A stretch of DNA of 33,871 nt from Firmicutes bacterium UBA5774 (GTDB lineage Bacteria > Bacillota > Clostridia > Peptostreptococcales > Anaerovoracaceae), in the NCBI GenBank assembly GCA_002418625.1, contig DIEM01000052.1, forward strand, positions 10,125-43,995. Reading direction: 5' to 3'. How positions within the stretch are numbered: the stretch's first letter is position 1; every line of letters begins with the position of its first letter. A program made the position numbers and the translations under genes. Under the pieces are notes generated by a model. The model saw only the letters and a list, made by a program, of their open reading frames with translations, had not been told where the DNA came from and did not search any database. Shown in pieces: positions 16,267 to 24,132 of this stretch.

Positions 16267-17328
16267 CTAAAGTTTCGGCTCGGATCCGAGCGCTATATCC
16301 AGCAGTTGTTTGCCGATTTTTTTGGTGGGAGCTCCTGTCATATTTGCGTTGACAGTGATGTATATCCCAAGATCCGGGCATAGCCAGAAGCTGGACCTGA
16401 AGCCGTCATCCGTCCCCTCATGCCCATACAGTTGATATCCCGCCTGCTCCCTGGCGAACCAGCTCAGGCAGATATGCTCGCCGTTGTTTGGCACGAGCGC
16501 GTATTTCTTCCACACGTCTTCGTAGGTCTCCTTTTTCAGGATCCTTTTCTCCAGATGCGCCAAAGCCCATCTTCCGATGTCCGATATATCCGATGTCAGG
16601 GTCGAGCTCGGCGCATGGGCCCTGTTGTACGGGAATACATCCGCGACGACGATATGGTTCTGCGCATTTTTATAATGCGGGGCGCAGACCGCCTTCATAT
16701 CCCGTTCAAACGTCAGCAGCGTGGAATTCTTCATGCCGAGCGGCTTGAATATGCTGAAATCCACAAAATCCTCAAAAGTCATTCCGGATATCTCCGCAAT
16801 AATGGCACCAAGGATCTCATAGCCGATGTTGCTGTATGAAAATTTCCGATCTGAAGGATCCCAAAGGAGCGATGCATTAGCAACCTCGGAGGACGTCACA
16901 TATCGTTTCAGCGCGCCCTCGTCAGTTTCAGGTTCGTCCCAATGATAGTCGCTGACATCCGGCAGCCCCGCGGTGTGGGTCAAGACCTGCCGTATCGTGA
17001 TTTCGCTGTACCGCTTATCATTCATGCGAAACCAGGGAAGACACCCGGCAACGGTCTGATCGATGTCAAGCGCTCCTCTCTCTGCCAGCAGCATGATCGC
17101 GGTGCCGACAAAAATCTTTGTTACAGAAGCCATATGAAAAACAGCGTCCGTACGCATGGCTTCCTTCGCTTCAATATTCCACCAACCTGCCGCGCCTTTG
17201 TAGACAAGCCCGTCTTCAGCGGGCCCTCCTGTCGATCCGATACCGGCCACCAGACCGGCTATATCGTAATAAAATGCCACCTTTGAAAGGTGGTCATTCA
17301 GTTTTTCATTATCAATAGCAATGCTCAA
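16267..17328 (-). CDS. Serine hydrolase of the class C beta-lactamase/DD-peptidase fold
   Basis: The 353-aa protein has the penicillin-recognising enzyme motifs S68-V-T-K71 (SxxK with nucleophile Ser), Y165-S-N167 (YxN) and HEG near residue 305 in place of KTG. The start is a TTG at 17328, supported by GGAAGGTG a few bases upstream and by lack of an ATG. There is no signal peptide or membrane segment, so it appears cytoplasmic and is more likely an esterase or peptidase-like enzyme than a true beta-lactamase. It lies 27 bp after ilvH on the same strand and probably shares its transcript. Confidence 0.82.
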   Translation of the reverse strand: MSIAIDNEKLNDHLSKVAFYYDIAGLVAGIGSTGGPAEDGLVYKGAAGWWNIEAKEAMRTDAVFHMASVTKIFVGTAIMLLAERGALDIDQTVAGCLPWFRMNDKRYSEITIRQVLTHTAGLPDVSDYHWDEPETDEGALKRYVTSSEVANASLLWDPSDRKFSYSNIGYEILGAIIAEISGMTFEDFVDFSIFKPLGMKNSTLLTFERDMKAVCAPHYKNAQNHIVVADVFPYNRAHAPSSTLTSDISDIGRWALAHLEKRILKKETYEDVWKKYALVPNNGEHICLSWFAREQAGYQLYGHEGTDDGFRSSFWLCPDLGIYITVNANMTGAPTKKIGKQLLDIALGSEPKL

Positions 17329-17355
17329 AATATCACCTTCCTGTCAGTGGCCGCA

Positions 17356-17826
17356 CTATCTCGTCATCGCGACTGTCCCGGTCTTGACCAGTTCCATGAT
17401 TCCATACGGTTTAAAGGTCTCGATGATATTCGTGATTCTACTGATATCATCAGTCGCCTCAATGATCACGAAATCGGCGGCTATATCCTCCACTCGCGCG
17501 TTGAATGCCTCCGCAAGCGTAATAATGTCGATCCTGTTGCTGATATCCGCCCGTATTTTCAGCAGCAGCAGCTGCTTGCTGACGGTTTCCTTGCCCGTCA
17601 CATCGTCAACGCTGATCACATCGATCAGCTTCGCCAATTGCTTGATGACCTGGTCAATAACATCCTCATCGCCAAAGACAACAATAGTCATCCTCGATAT
17701 CGCTTCATTCTCCGTAGCGCTGACAACCAGCGAGTCAATATTGTAACCGCGCCTTCCGAACAGGCCGGATACTCTTCTAAGAACGCCGGGATGGTTCTCC
17801 ACCAGCACTGACAATACATGATTCAT
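17356..17826 (-). CDS. ilvH: Acetolactate synthase small (regulatory) subunit
   Basis: The 156-residue sequence is a full-length match to IlvH/IlvN. The N-terminal ACT domain begins HVLSVLVENHPGVLRRVSGLFGRRGYNIDSL, and the C-terminal domain ends with the typical GIMELVKTGTVAMTR. The protein binds the catalytic IlvB subunit and gives valine feedback control in branched-chain amino acid synthesis. The start ATG at 17826 follows GGAGGTG. No ilvB or other ilv gene is next to it here; its partner must be elsewhere. The downstream serine hydrolase is probably co-transcribed. Confidence 0.93.
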   Translation of the reverse strand: MNHVLSVLVENHPGVLRRVSGLFGRRGYNIDSLVVSATENEAISRMTIVVFGDEDVIDQVIKQLAKLIDVISVDDVTGKETVSKQLLLLKIRADISNRIDIITLAEAFNARVEDIAADFVIIEATDDISRITNIIETFKPYGIMELVKTGTVAMTR

Positions 17827-17895
17827 AAGAACACCTCCAAATGCGGCTGCAGGGCATCAGAGCAAAACCGCCCGCATCTTCCGCGTATATAGTTC

Positions 17896-17924
17896 ATACT
17901 ACATGAAACGGGCGCTTTTGTAAA
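17896..17924 (-). promoter_or_regulatory. Promoter of ilvH
   Basis: On the minus strand TTTACA (17924-17919) and TAGTAT (17901-17896) are separated by 17 bp. The leader of about 60 nt shows no leader peptide or attenuator. Confidence 0.5.
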
Positions 17925-17934
17925 CAACAAACAG

Positions 17935-17965
17935 AAAGGGAGGCGTGTCCTGGGCGCCTCCCTTT
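17935..17965 (-). terminator. Terminator of the saccharopine dehydrogenase-like gene
   Basis: An 11-bp perfect stem (AAAGGGAGGCG with CGCCTCCCTTT), a 9-base loop and a minus-strand tail TTTCTGTTTGTTG lie 16 bp after the gene's stop codon and just before the ilvH promoter. Confidence 0.85.
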
Positions 17966-17981
17966 CCGTACTGGTATATTC

Positions 17982-19256
17982 CTATTTTTTCAAAGGCTCG
18001 ATTATTCTCTTTTGCTCCAATTTCTTTGAATAATCGGAATCCTTTTCCTGGAGGCCCGGTGCAAATCCGTATTTTGCCATTCTTTCGACAAATGGATCCG
18101 GATCGAAGGATTCAGGTCCGTGAACGCCCGGCAGGTTCCAGATTCCTCTGGCTACGAGTTCAAGCATGATGACAGGGCCAAGCGCGGTCTGGGCAACAAC
18201 TGAATTGGTGCCATACTTCGCGAGGCATTCCTGATTGTCCGCGACCTGATATAAATAGGCTGATCTTCTGAGCCCGTCCTTCATGCCGGTGACCCAAGTG
18301 CCCGCACAGCCTTTGCCGACCATGATCTTGGCTGTTTCCAGAGGACTCGGTGCGACTCGCGCCAGGAAATCCCTTGGCGTGATCTCACTGTCCCCCACCT
18401 TGATCTTGCGCTCGGCGCTATCCATGCCAAGGGCTTCGAGATGCTTCAGCATATCCCGGAACTCTCTCGGCACGCCATATTTGAAAGTGACTCTGTTGCA
18501 ATCTATGACGCGAGGCACAAGCAGCACTTCTTCATGCTCAACATTGATGACTTCCACGGGGCCGATACCGCCCGGAAAATCGAAGACTTCGGGTTCGGAA
18601 AACGATTCTGTCGTAAACCAGCCTCTTCCTTTTTCCCATATGACAGGCGGATTCAGGCACTCCTCGATCGTTGTCCAGATCGAGAATCCAAAAGCGATAT
18701 CCTGGCCGGGAACCACATAGTTGTCTCCGTCCCTGACATTGACTTCGTCTATTTCATCAAAGAGATGTTTTTCCGCATAGCGGGCAAAAACATCGGCCAC
18801 TCCGGGCTCGACGCCTGATCCGACAATGGCCATGCAGCCCTTTTCTTCCCATTCATTCTGCTTCGCGAACTGGTAGTCTCCAAGCTTGATGTGCGGCAGC
18901 TCATAAGGCTTTTCGGGATGCCTTTTCGAAAGGGTCATCGCGCAGTCGATGTAGCCGACCCCCAGCTCCAGGGCAGTATCGAAAATATTCTCATTGAATT
19001 CCGGCTCCACAGCATTCATGATATAGGTAATATCATGTTTTTTGACGAGCGCCTTGATGCTGTCCGCATCTCTGGCATTGATTTTTTCCGGTACGAATCT
19101 GGGGTCATCGACAAGCTTTGCGACCTGCTCTGCCCTGCCGAGATCATAATCCGACAGTACCATTTTTTCAAGCCAGTCAGCGTCTTTACCGGCACGTTTG
19201 ATAATCATAGCGGCTGATTGCCCGACTCCGCCAACACCAATCAATAAAAGTCTCAT
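17982..19256 (-). CDS. Saccharopine dehydrogenase family protein (possibly carboxynorspermidine synthase-like)
   Basis: I place the start at ATG 19256, with GGAGG eight bases upstream; the protein then opens directly with the Rossmann dinucleotide loop MRLLLIGVGGVGQSAA. It is 424 aa, the size of bacterial saccharopine dehydrogenase-like (Lys9) proteins. Residues 1-120 bind NAD(P), then YIDCAMTLSKR and the VGSGVEPGVADVFARYA segment follow, as in this family. Some relatives make carboxynorspermidine or carboxyspermidine in polyamine synthesis; others are uncharacterised. No carboxynorspermidine decarboxylase gene is adjacent, so the exact reaction stays open. It lies downstream of the AraC gene but behind a strong terminator. 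Confidence 0.8.
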   Translation of the reverse strand: MRLLLIGVGGVGQSAAMIIKRAGKDADWLEKMVLSDYDLGRAEQVAKLVDDPRFVPEKINARDADSIKALVKKHDITYIMNAVEPEFNENIFDTALELGVGYIDCAMTLSKRHPEKPYELPHIKLGDYQFAKQNEWEEKGCMAIVGSGVEPGVADVFARYAEKHLFDEIDEVNVRDGDNYVVPGQDIAFGFSIWTTIEECLNPPVIWEKGRGWFTTESFSEPEVFDFPGGIGPVEVINVEHEEVLLVPRVIDCNRVTFKYGVPREFRDMLKHLEALGMDSAERKIKVGDSEITPRDFLARVAPSPLETAKIMVGKGCAGTWVTGMKDGLRRSAYLYQVADNQECLAKYGTNSVVAQTALGPVIMLELVARGIWNLPGVHGPESFDPDPFVERMAKYGFAPGLQEKDSDYSKKLEQKRIIEPLKK

Positions 19257-19376
19257 AAAAATTCCTCCAATTGTTTTCCGTCCCATGCGGACGGTATCAT
19301 GGCCGGCGATCCGGCCTCATTGTTTTCGCACCTTTATACTACATTTTGTTTTCAGAATATTCAATTATGCGTTTGC

Positions 19377-19438
19377 TCAAAAAAAATACTTATTTGCTGT
19401 GTTATGCGGAATTTACCGCACATACAACAAATAAGTAT
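19377..19438 (-). terminator. Long stem-loop terminator after the AraC-family gene
   Basis: The arms ATACTTATTTG (19386-19396) and its perfect complement (19428-19438) enclose an inner GCGG/CCGC stem, and on the minus strand the structure runs into eight or nine T residues ending near 19377. It lies 34 bp past the AraC stop codon. Between it and the dehydrogenase start the minus strand reads ATGTAGTATAAA (near 19336-19347), a plausible -10 region for the dehydrogenase. Confidence 0.85.
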
Positions 19439-19472
19439 AATTGCACCCCGCAATTCAATCACTATTATTGTA

Positions 19473-21452
19473 TTATAATTTATCCAGCATGATCAATTCT
19501 GCGCTGAATCCGGACAGATACGACTGGAGATTGAAGACATCGGCCACGTTGACGATTGAAAAATCCACATCCGGACTCGAGCCCCACTGGCACATCTGTT
19601 CTTCCGCGGAATTCAAGCTGCCCGGAAAGCCCAGTTTGGCGTTGAAAGCAAGCATGCTGTTGTCCCTTGAATATTTGTACCGCTTGACCTTATACGCGCC
19701 GGAAAGCCCGCTGATCTTCAGGATGATCTCCCTGGAATTCCTGAATCTGTAAACGGCCTCCATGACTTCAGCCAGCGGATACTGTCCTTCCACCATTCTG
19801 GCGACGCGCTCGTCATCGTTGTAAAGCAATATGCGCAGTCCATCGCAATGCTCCCTTGTCCTGGCCGCCGCCGATATGATGTGGCTCTCGCCGGCCGCGA
19901 TGATATCCCCTTTGAGATCCGAAAGCATTTTATAGGCATAGTAGGATGGTTTCCTGATCAGGCCAGCCGTCATGATTCCAGGCTTTCCTTTTATTTCTAT
20001 CAGCTCGTTCGTGTCGTCCACCATGCTGCTGAAGTCCCTCAAATATTCTTTCTTTTCCATGGCCCTGTTGAAAATATAGGGCATCATGATGATGGAGTCC
20101 CACATGTAGTTGGTCTTGTCCCCGGAGCCGTCGGAGGTTACTATTTCGACTTTGATCCCCGGTCGGTCCTCATATTTGCTCCTGATTTTCTGAAGCCCAT
20201 CCTCCTTGACCTTATAAAGGATTTCGCCTTGTATGCCGGCATGGCTTATCACGCCGATCGTTAATTTCAACCCCGCAGCCGCCAGCTTTTCGATCGCGGA
20301 AAAGCTGATATCCTCGGGCTTGGAAATGATCTTGATTTCCCTGATCTCAAGGTCCCTGGCGGCCTCAACGATCTGATCGGTGTATTTCGCGGCGGTTTCC
20401 ATCGAGCATAAAGGCACGACGCCGAGCAGCACATCCCTGAAATTGCGCAGAGGCGAAGTGTTTTTCAAATCCAGCTCGAGGATATGGACATCCGGCTTGA
20501 GCTCCCGGTCAAACACACTGTAAATATCTTTGATCTGCTGTTTCAGGACACCGACGATCTCCTCCGCTTTATATGGCGTGTATTTCGCCTTGATGTCCCG
20601 GCTGCTGACTTTCCCCGTATAGGCCTTCCTGTACTCCTCCGGATGCGTGCCGAACCACTTTTCAAAATATTTGACATAGTAACGCACAGCCGAAAAACCT
20701 GATTCTATGGCGATCGCCCCTATTTTCTTGTCTGTCCCGAGCAGCAGCTTTTCCGATTCCTCAACGCGGATAAAGCTCAACAGATCCTGAAAGCTGAGAC
20801 CCGTGGCCGCCTTGATGACATGGGAGAGGTAAAATATGCTGAGATGCTCCATTTCAGCAATCTCGTTTAGCGTGAGCTTCCGTGCGTAATTGTCATACAT
20901 GTAATCAGAAATCCTGTTCAGCCGTTCAGCCAGAACCTTGTTGCCCTTGTTTTTCGCCTCGTTGACAAACTTGCCCTCTTCCATGGCAAAGTACTGGAAA
21001 TCATTGATCAGGCAGGACAACAGGTTTGATGTATGCTCGATAGCCCGGTGCTGAAAGTCCTTTTCCTCGGCGATGGTTTCAAGCACGATGCGCGCCAGCA
21101 GTGTCCTGAGCACCTCCAGGCTTTCGTCATCGGCGTCCTTCATGTCGGTCACAAAAAAACAATTTTTTAAATTATTATAGTACTTTGAAAAATATTTTAG
21201 GTCTATCTCGAGCAAAAGAACCATATTGGGTTCTCCCGTCGTATCAAAGCTATGAATCTCTCTATCGTTGAGGATGAAAATGTCGCCCGTTTTAAGCGTG
21301 TAATTGTAATAACCGTTCTTGAGCTTGACGCTTCCCTGCAGGACATAAACCACCTCCATTTCTTCATGAAAATGGATAGGGTATTCTTCGATGTCAACTA
21401 CATTGGCAATGATCGGCAATCCTTCCTTGAAAAAAATCTTTTCTTTAAGCAT
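19473..21452 (-). CDS. AraC-family transcription regulator with GH39-like C-terminal domain
   Basis: The ATG at 21452 follows GGAGG with 7 bp spacing, giving 659 aa. Residues 1-100 form an AraC-type cupin sensor (EEYPIHFHEEMEVVYVLQGSVKL, TGDIFILNDREIHSF). Residues about 178-280 form the double helix-turn-helix DNA-binding domain (LTLNEIAEMEHLSIFYLSHVIK, IGAIAIESGFSAVRYYVKYFEKWFGTHPEEYR). The remaining 380 residues look like a degenerate GH39 beta-xylosidase-type barrel and its trailing beta domain (GIMTAGLIRKPSYYAYKMLSDL, RILLYNDDE), found in other regulators of this architecture, where it may sense sugars. I could not place an acid/base glutamate with confidence. It is more than twice the usual AraC length of about 290 aa. 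Its target genes are not evident. Confidence 0.82.
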   Translation of the reverse strand: MLKEKIFFKEGLPIIANVVDIEEYPIHFHEEMEVVYVLQGSVKLKNGYYNYTLKTGDIFILNDREIHSFDTTGEPNMVLLLEIDLKYFSKYYNNLKNCFFVTDMKDADDESLEVLRTLLARIVLETIAEEKDFQHRAIEHTSNLLSCLINDFQYFAMEEGKFVNEAKNKGNKVLAERLNRISDYMYDNYARKLTLNEIAEMEHLSIFYLSHVIKAATGLSFQDLLSFIRVEESEKLLLGTDKKIGAIAIESGFSAVRYYVKYFEKWFGTHPEEYRKAYTGKVSSRDIKAKYTPYKAEEIVGVLKQQIKDIYSVFDRELKPDVHILELDLKNTSPLRNFRDVLLGVVPLCSMETAAKYTDQIVEAARDLEIREIKIISKPEDISFSAIEKLAAAGLKLTIGVISHAGIQGEILYKVKEDGLQKIRSKYEDRPGIKVEIVTSDGSGDKTNYMWDSIIMMPYIFNRAMEKKEYLRDFSSMVDDTNELIEIKGKPGIMTAGLIRKPSYYAYKMLSDLKGDIIAAGESHIISAAARTREHCDGLRILLYNDDERVARMVEGQYPLAEVMEAVYRFRNSREIILKISGLSGAYKVKRYKYSRDNSMLAFNAKLGFPGSLNSAEEQMCQWGSSPDVDFSIVNVADVFNLQSYLSGFSAELIMLDKL

Positions 21453-21591
21453 AAGGTACCTCCGTGTTATGTAAACCTGCGTTTGCGACGGTGCGAACAT
21501 TTTTCAACAGGGCATAAATATGTTATTTTCTAGCCTTTGAAGCTTTTCCCCAAGAAAAATATTATTGTATACGATTTTATCCCAAAGAGGC

Positions 21592-21675
21592 TGTGGATAA
21601 TGTAATTAGGCGATATGTGTTGATAATAAAGACTTCCAGCGATTGTTTCAAATATTTATCAACAGGTTATCCACA
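21592..21675. other. Cluster of four DnaA boxes in a 520-bp intergenic region
   Basis: Within the gene-free stretch 21453-21994 there are TGTGGATAA (21592-21600), TGTTGATAA (21618-21626), TTATCAACA (21656-21664) and TTATCCACA (21667-21675). Two are perfect copies of the TTATCCACA consensus and two differ at one base. They form a mirror arrangement: the two left boxes face left and the two right boxes face right. Weaker matches (7 of 9) lie at 21501-21509 and 21577-21585. AT-rich DNA lies just left (around 21556-21580). No dnaA, dnaN, gyr or rpmH gene is near, so a DnaA-titrating or regulatory cluster is more likely than the main origin. Confidence 0.72.
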
Positions 21676-21823
21676 GCACGGACCATGTTTATATTAACCA
21701 GATAAATCTGAAGCATTGTTTAGTTCATGTGCGAAAAACAGACTCAGGCCGCACCGAATCGGGACAAGCTTTCTGCGATTCGCTATGATCTTACGGAGAA
21801 CTGTTTCAGCCGAAACTGTGTTG

Positions 21824-21832
21824 TGCTATAAT
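21824..21832 (+). promoter_or_regulatory. Extended -10 promoter for the alanyl-tRNA editing gene
   Basis: TGCTATAAT contains TG-n-TATAAT (TATAAT at 21827-21832) with only a weak -35. The resulting leader is about 155 nt; I see no T-box or other known leader element in it. Confidence 0.5.
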
Positions 21833-21994
21833 TATCTTCAGGACAGGCAGGCCTGTTTGGCTCATTGCGCCTCATGGATCATTTTGAGTTTCTTCCATTA
21901 AGCAACACAATACAGCCCCACGACTGAATTATACAGCAAAACTTATTTATATGCGATATTTTTTGAAATTCATTTGCTGCAAGGAGATACCGTC

Positions 21995-23236
21995 ATGTGT
22001 GAGAGACTATATCAGAAAAACGTTTATTTGACTGAGTGCGACAGCATCATTGTCGATATTCCCAAGCCCGGCTGCATCGTTCTCGACAGGACTATTTTCT
22101 TTCCCGAAGGAGGAGGGCAGCCTTGCGACAAAGGAACCATCAACGGCTACCCGGTTACGAATGTCAATGAATCCGACGGCCGGATCATCCACCGCCTTAC
22201 AATTACGGACCCCTCGCAAGACAACGGATCGAATGAGCTGAAGATTGGCCAGGCTGTACGCTGCAGTCTTGATTGGGATCGGAGATTCGACCATATGCAG
22301 CGCCATTGCGGCGAGCATATACTGTCCGGCATATTTTTCCGTGAATACGGCGGCGTCAATAAAGGCTTCCATATGGGAGAGGATTACATGACAATCGATA
22401 TCGACATGCCCTCCGTCACGGATCAGATGGCCGCTCATGTCGAGCTTGAAGCGAACAGGATCATTTGGGAAGATGCGCCCGTAACCGTGCGATATTTCGA
22501 AAAAGGTGCCGACGCAGCGGATCTTCCCCTCCGCAAGGAGCTGACGCTTGAAGGAAACGTATCGGTCGTCTGCGTCGGCTACGAGGCATCCCCTGCAGAC
22601 TGTGTCGCTTGCTGCGGAACGCACCCCGCTTCGGCCGGCCAGGTCGGCCTGATCAAGATCTTCAAGTCCGAAAACCACAAGGGTATGTCCCGAGTCTATT
22701 TCGAGGCGGGCAAACGCGCTTTGCTCGACTATTCCAGAAAGCATGCGATCATTACAGCATTAGCCGAAAAATTCTCTGCGGACGACAAGACTCTGATCGA
22801 TAAAATCAACGCGCAGGAAGCAAAAAACGCCGAGAACAGGCAGGAGCTCTTCAGATGCAAAGCTTCCCTGACAGACAAGGAAGCCGTTTCCCTGTTGGAG
22901 GACATCTGTATTCCAGGCATTGAAAACGATGCAGGCGTGCAGATTGTTGTCAGGGAGTATGACGATCTTTCAACGGGAGACCTCCAGATTCTAGCCAAAA
23001 AAATATGCGCCTCAACTGCGCATCTATTTATTCTTGTCTCCAATCCCGAAAAAACGATTCTGCTCAGCGCCGGCAACAGCGCGTCAAAAGACGCCTTTGA
23101 CTGTGGAAAACTCGTCCGCGACCACGCCGGGCAGTACGGAGGCAAGGGAGGGGGCAACGCCGCGCTTGCAAGGGCTGCCTTTGACCGGTATGAAGATATC
23201 GATCTGTTCGTCAGCAAGGTTTTGGAGTCGATCTAA
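21995..23236 (+). CDS. Alanyl-tRNA editing protein (AlaX-L, with DHHA1 domain)
   Basis: The start is ATG 21995, eight bases after AAGGAG; an upstream in-frame TTG lacks a ribosome site. The 413-aa protein contains the AlaRS-like beta-barrel entry (FFPEGGGQPCDKG) and the editing zinc site H104-x3-H108 (HCGEHILSG) plus C206-x3-H210 (CCGTH). A coiled region follows, and the C-terminal DHHA1 domain ends in the Gly-rich GGKGGGNAALARAAF. Proteins of this type hydrolyse Ser- or Gly-mischarged tRNA-Ala in trans. It converges with the M15 peptidase gene with only 8 bp between the stop codons and no visible terminator. Confidence 0.92.
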   Translation: MCERLYQKNVYLTECDSIIVDIPKPGCIVLDRTIFFPEGGGQPCDKGTINGYPVTNVNESDGRIIHRLTITDPSQDNGSNELKIGQAVRCSLDWDRRFDHMQRHCGEHILSGIFFREYGGVNKGFHMGEDYMTIDIDMPSVTDQMAAHVELEANRIIWEDAPVTVRYFEKGADAADLPLRKELTLEGNVSVVCVGYEASPADCVACCGTHPASAGQVGLIKIFKSENHKGMSRVYFEAGKRALLDYSRKHAIITALAEKFSADDKTLIDKINAQEAKNAENRQELFRCKASLTDKEAVSLLEDICIPGIENDAGVQIVVREYDDLSTGDLQILAKKICASTAHLFILVSNPEKTILLSAGNSASKDAFDCGKLVRDHAGQYGGKGGGNAALARAAFDRYEDIDLFVSKVLESI

Positions 23237-23244
23237 AGCAACGC

Positions 23245-24096
23245 TCACTGACTGGTCTTGTAGAAATGCTGGTAGTCCTTCAATGTCGTCCAGTCTCCGC
23301 CCCATTCCCAGCCACGGCTTGTAAAAGCCTCATGACAGGCGTCGCCTTTCATGATCATTCCCGGCGTCCGGCCGTTCCTTTCAAGATATTTTTTGCCTTC
23401 AGGCGGCAGTACGGTCGTGCTGCCGTCTCTATTTACCTTTACATACGGATTCAACAGCGGATTGATGTCGATAGCCAGGCCCTGCGCATGTACTGACATG
23501 CTGCCGCCTCCCGCAACCTCGCGCCAGCAGAATCCGGATGTGTTGTTGTCGGCCATGGATGCTTCGTCATCTGCGCCATAATCATCGATGAGCCTGATCT
23601 GTTCGATCGGATACTTCTTTTCATAAAGCTCCATAAAAATTTCAAGAATCTCTTCAGCGACAAGCTGATTGACGACCAGTTCGCCACGATGCGCCCTGCC
23701 GTCAAAACCGATATGCAGGACCTGCACATACCGCAGCTCTTCCAGTCCGATGGCGGCATCCTCAGGATACGATCCGCCATTCATTTTATCTGCGATATGC
23801 CCAGGCAGAACGGATATCATAAAATCATCATCATTAGTCTCTTCGCCTGCCTGATCCCTGTAGCTTTCCGATTTCACGCCGCCGCCTTCCACGCCGTTTT
23901 CCTCCTCCCGGCTTTGATCGGCCTGAGGTTCGCTCCCATTCCGGATATTGCTGTCCATGGAGCGGATCTCAATGCGCGAGCGATCCGCCCTTTGATTCCC
24001 GAATGCTTTTGCAGATGCAAATACAGCGAAATCTGCACTCATCGCCAATATTACGACAGCCACGACAGCTGCCTTGATTATCCTTGCCTTTTCCAT
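23245..24096 (-). CDS. M15-family zinc peptidase (M15C, cell-wall endopeptidase/carboxypeptidase)
   Basis: The 283-aa protein starts at ATG 24096 with AGGAAAGGG upstream. An N-terminal hydrophobic segment (residues about 9-30) is a signal peptide or anchor. A charged linker of about 80 residues leads to the catalytic domain. Zinc ligands are H203 and D210 (SVHAQGLAIDINP), and H277 near the C-terminus (DYQHF) after the conserved GWEWGGDW. This pattern is that of the M15C/Peptidase_M15_4 group (CwlK, phage endolysins), which cut L-Ala-D-Glu or D-Ala bonds in peptidoglycan. It acts outside the membrane. It is the last gene of the LemA-DUF2207 cluster, 36 bp after the previous stop. Confidence 0.85.
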   Translation of the reverse strand: MEKARIIKAAVVAVVILAMSADFAVFASAKAFGNQRADRSRIEIRSMDSNIRNGSEPQADQSREEENGVEGGGVKSESYRDQAGEETNDDDFMISVLPGHIADKMNGGSYPEDAAIGLEELRYVQVLHIGFDGRAHRGELVVNQLVAEEILEIFMELYEKKYPIEQIRLIDDYGADDEASMADNNTSGFCWREVAGGGSMSVHAQGLAIDINPLLNPYVKVNRDGSTTVLPPEGKKYLERNGRTPGMIMKGDACHEAFTSRGWEWGGDWTTLKDYQHFYKTSQ

Positions 24097-24132
24097 ATGA
24101 CCCTTTCCTGACCGTTGATGTCGAAGAGGCAG

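Noticed and set aside
16267..17328. True secreted beta-lactamase (antibiotic resistance)
   Set aside because: SxxK and YxN are present, but there is no signal peptide, and the third motif is HEG, typical of esterase or peptidase-like relatives.
21453..21994. Main chromosomal origin (oriC)
   Set aside because: DnaA boxes are present, but dnaA, dnaN, recF, gyrB, rpmH or parAB are not, and no clear DnaA-trio element is seen; a secondary DnaA-box cluster is the safer call.
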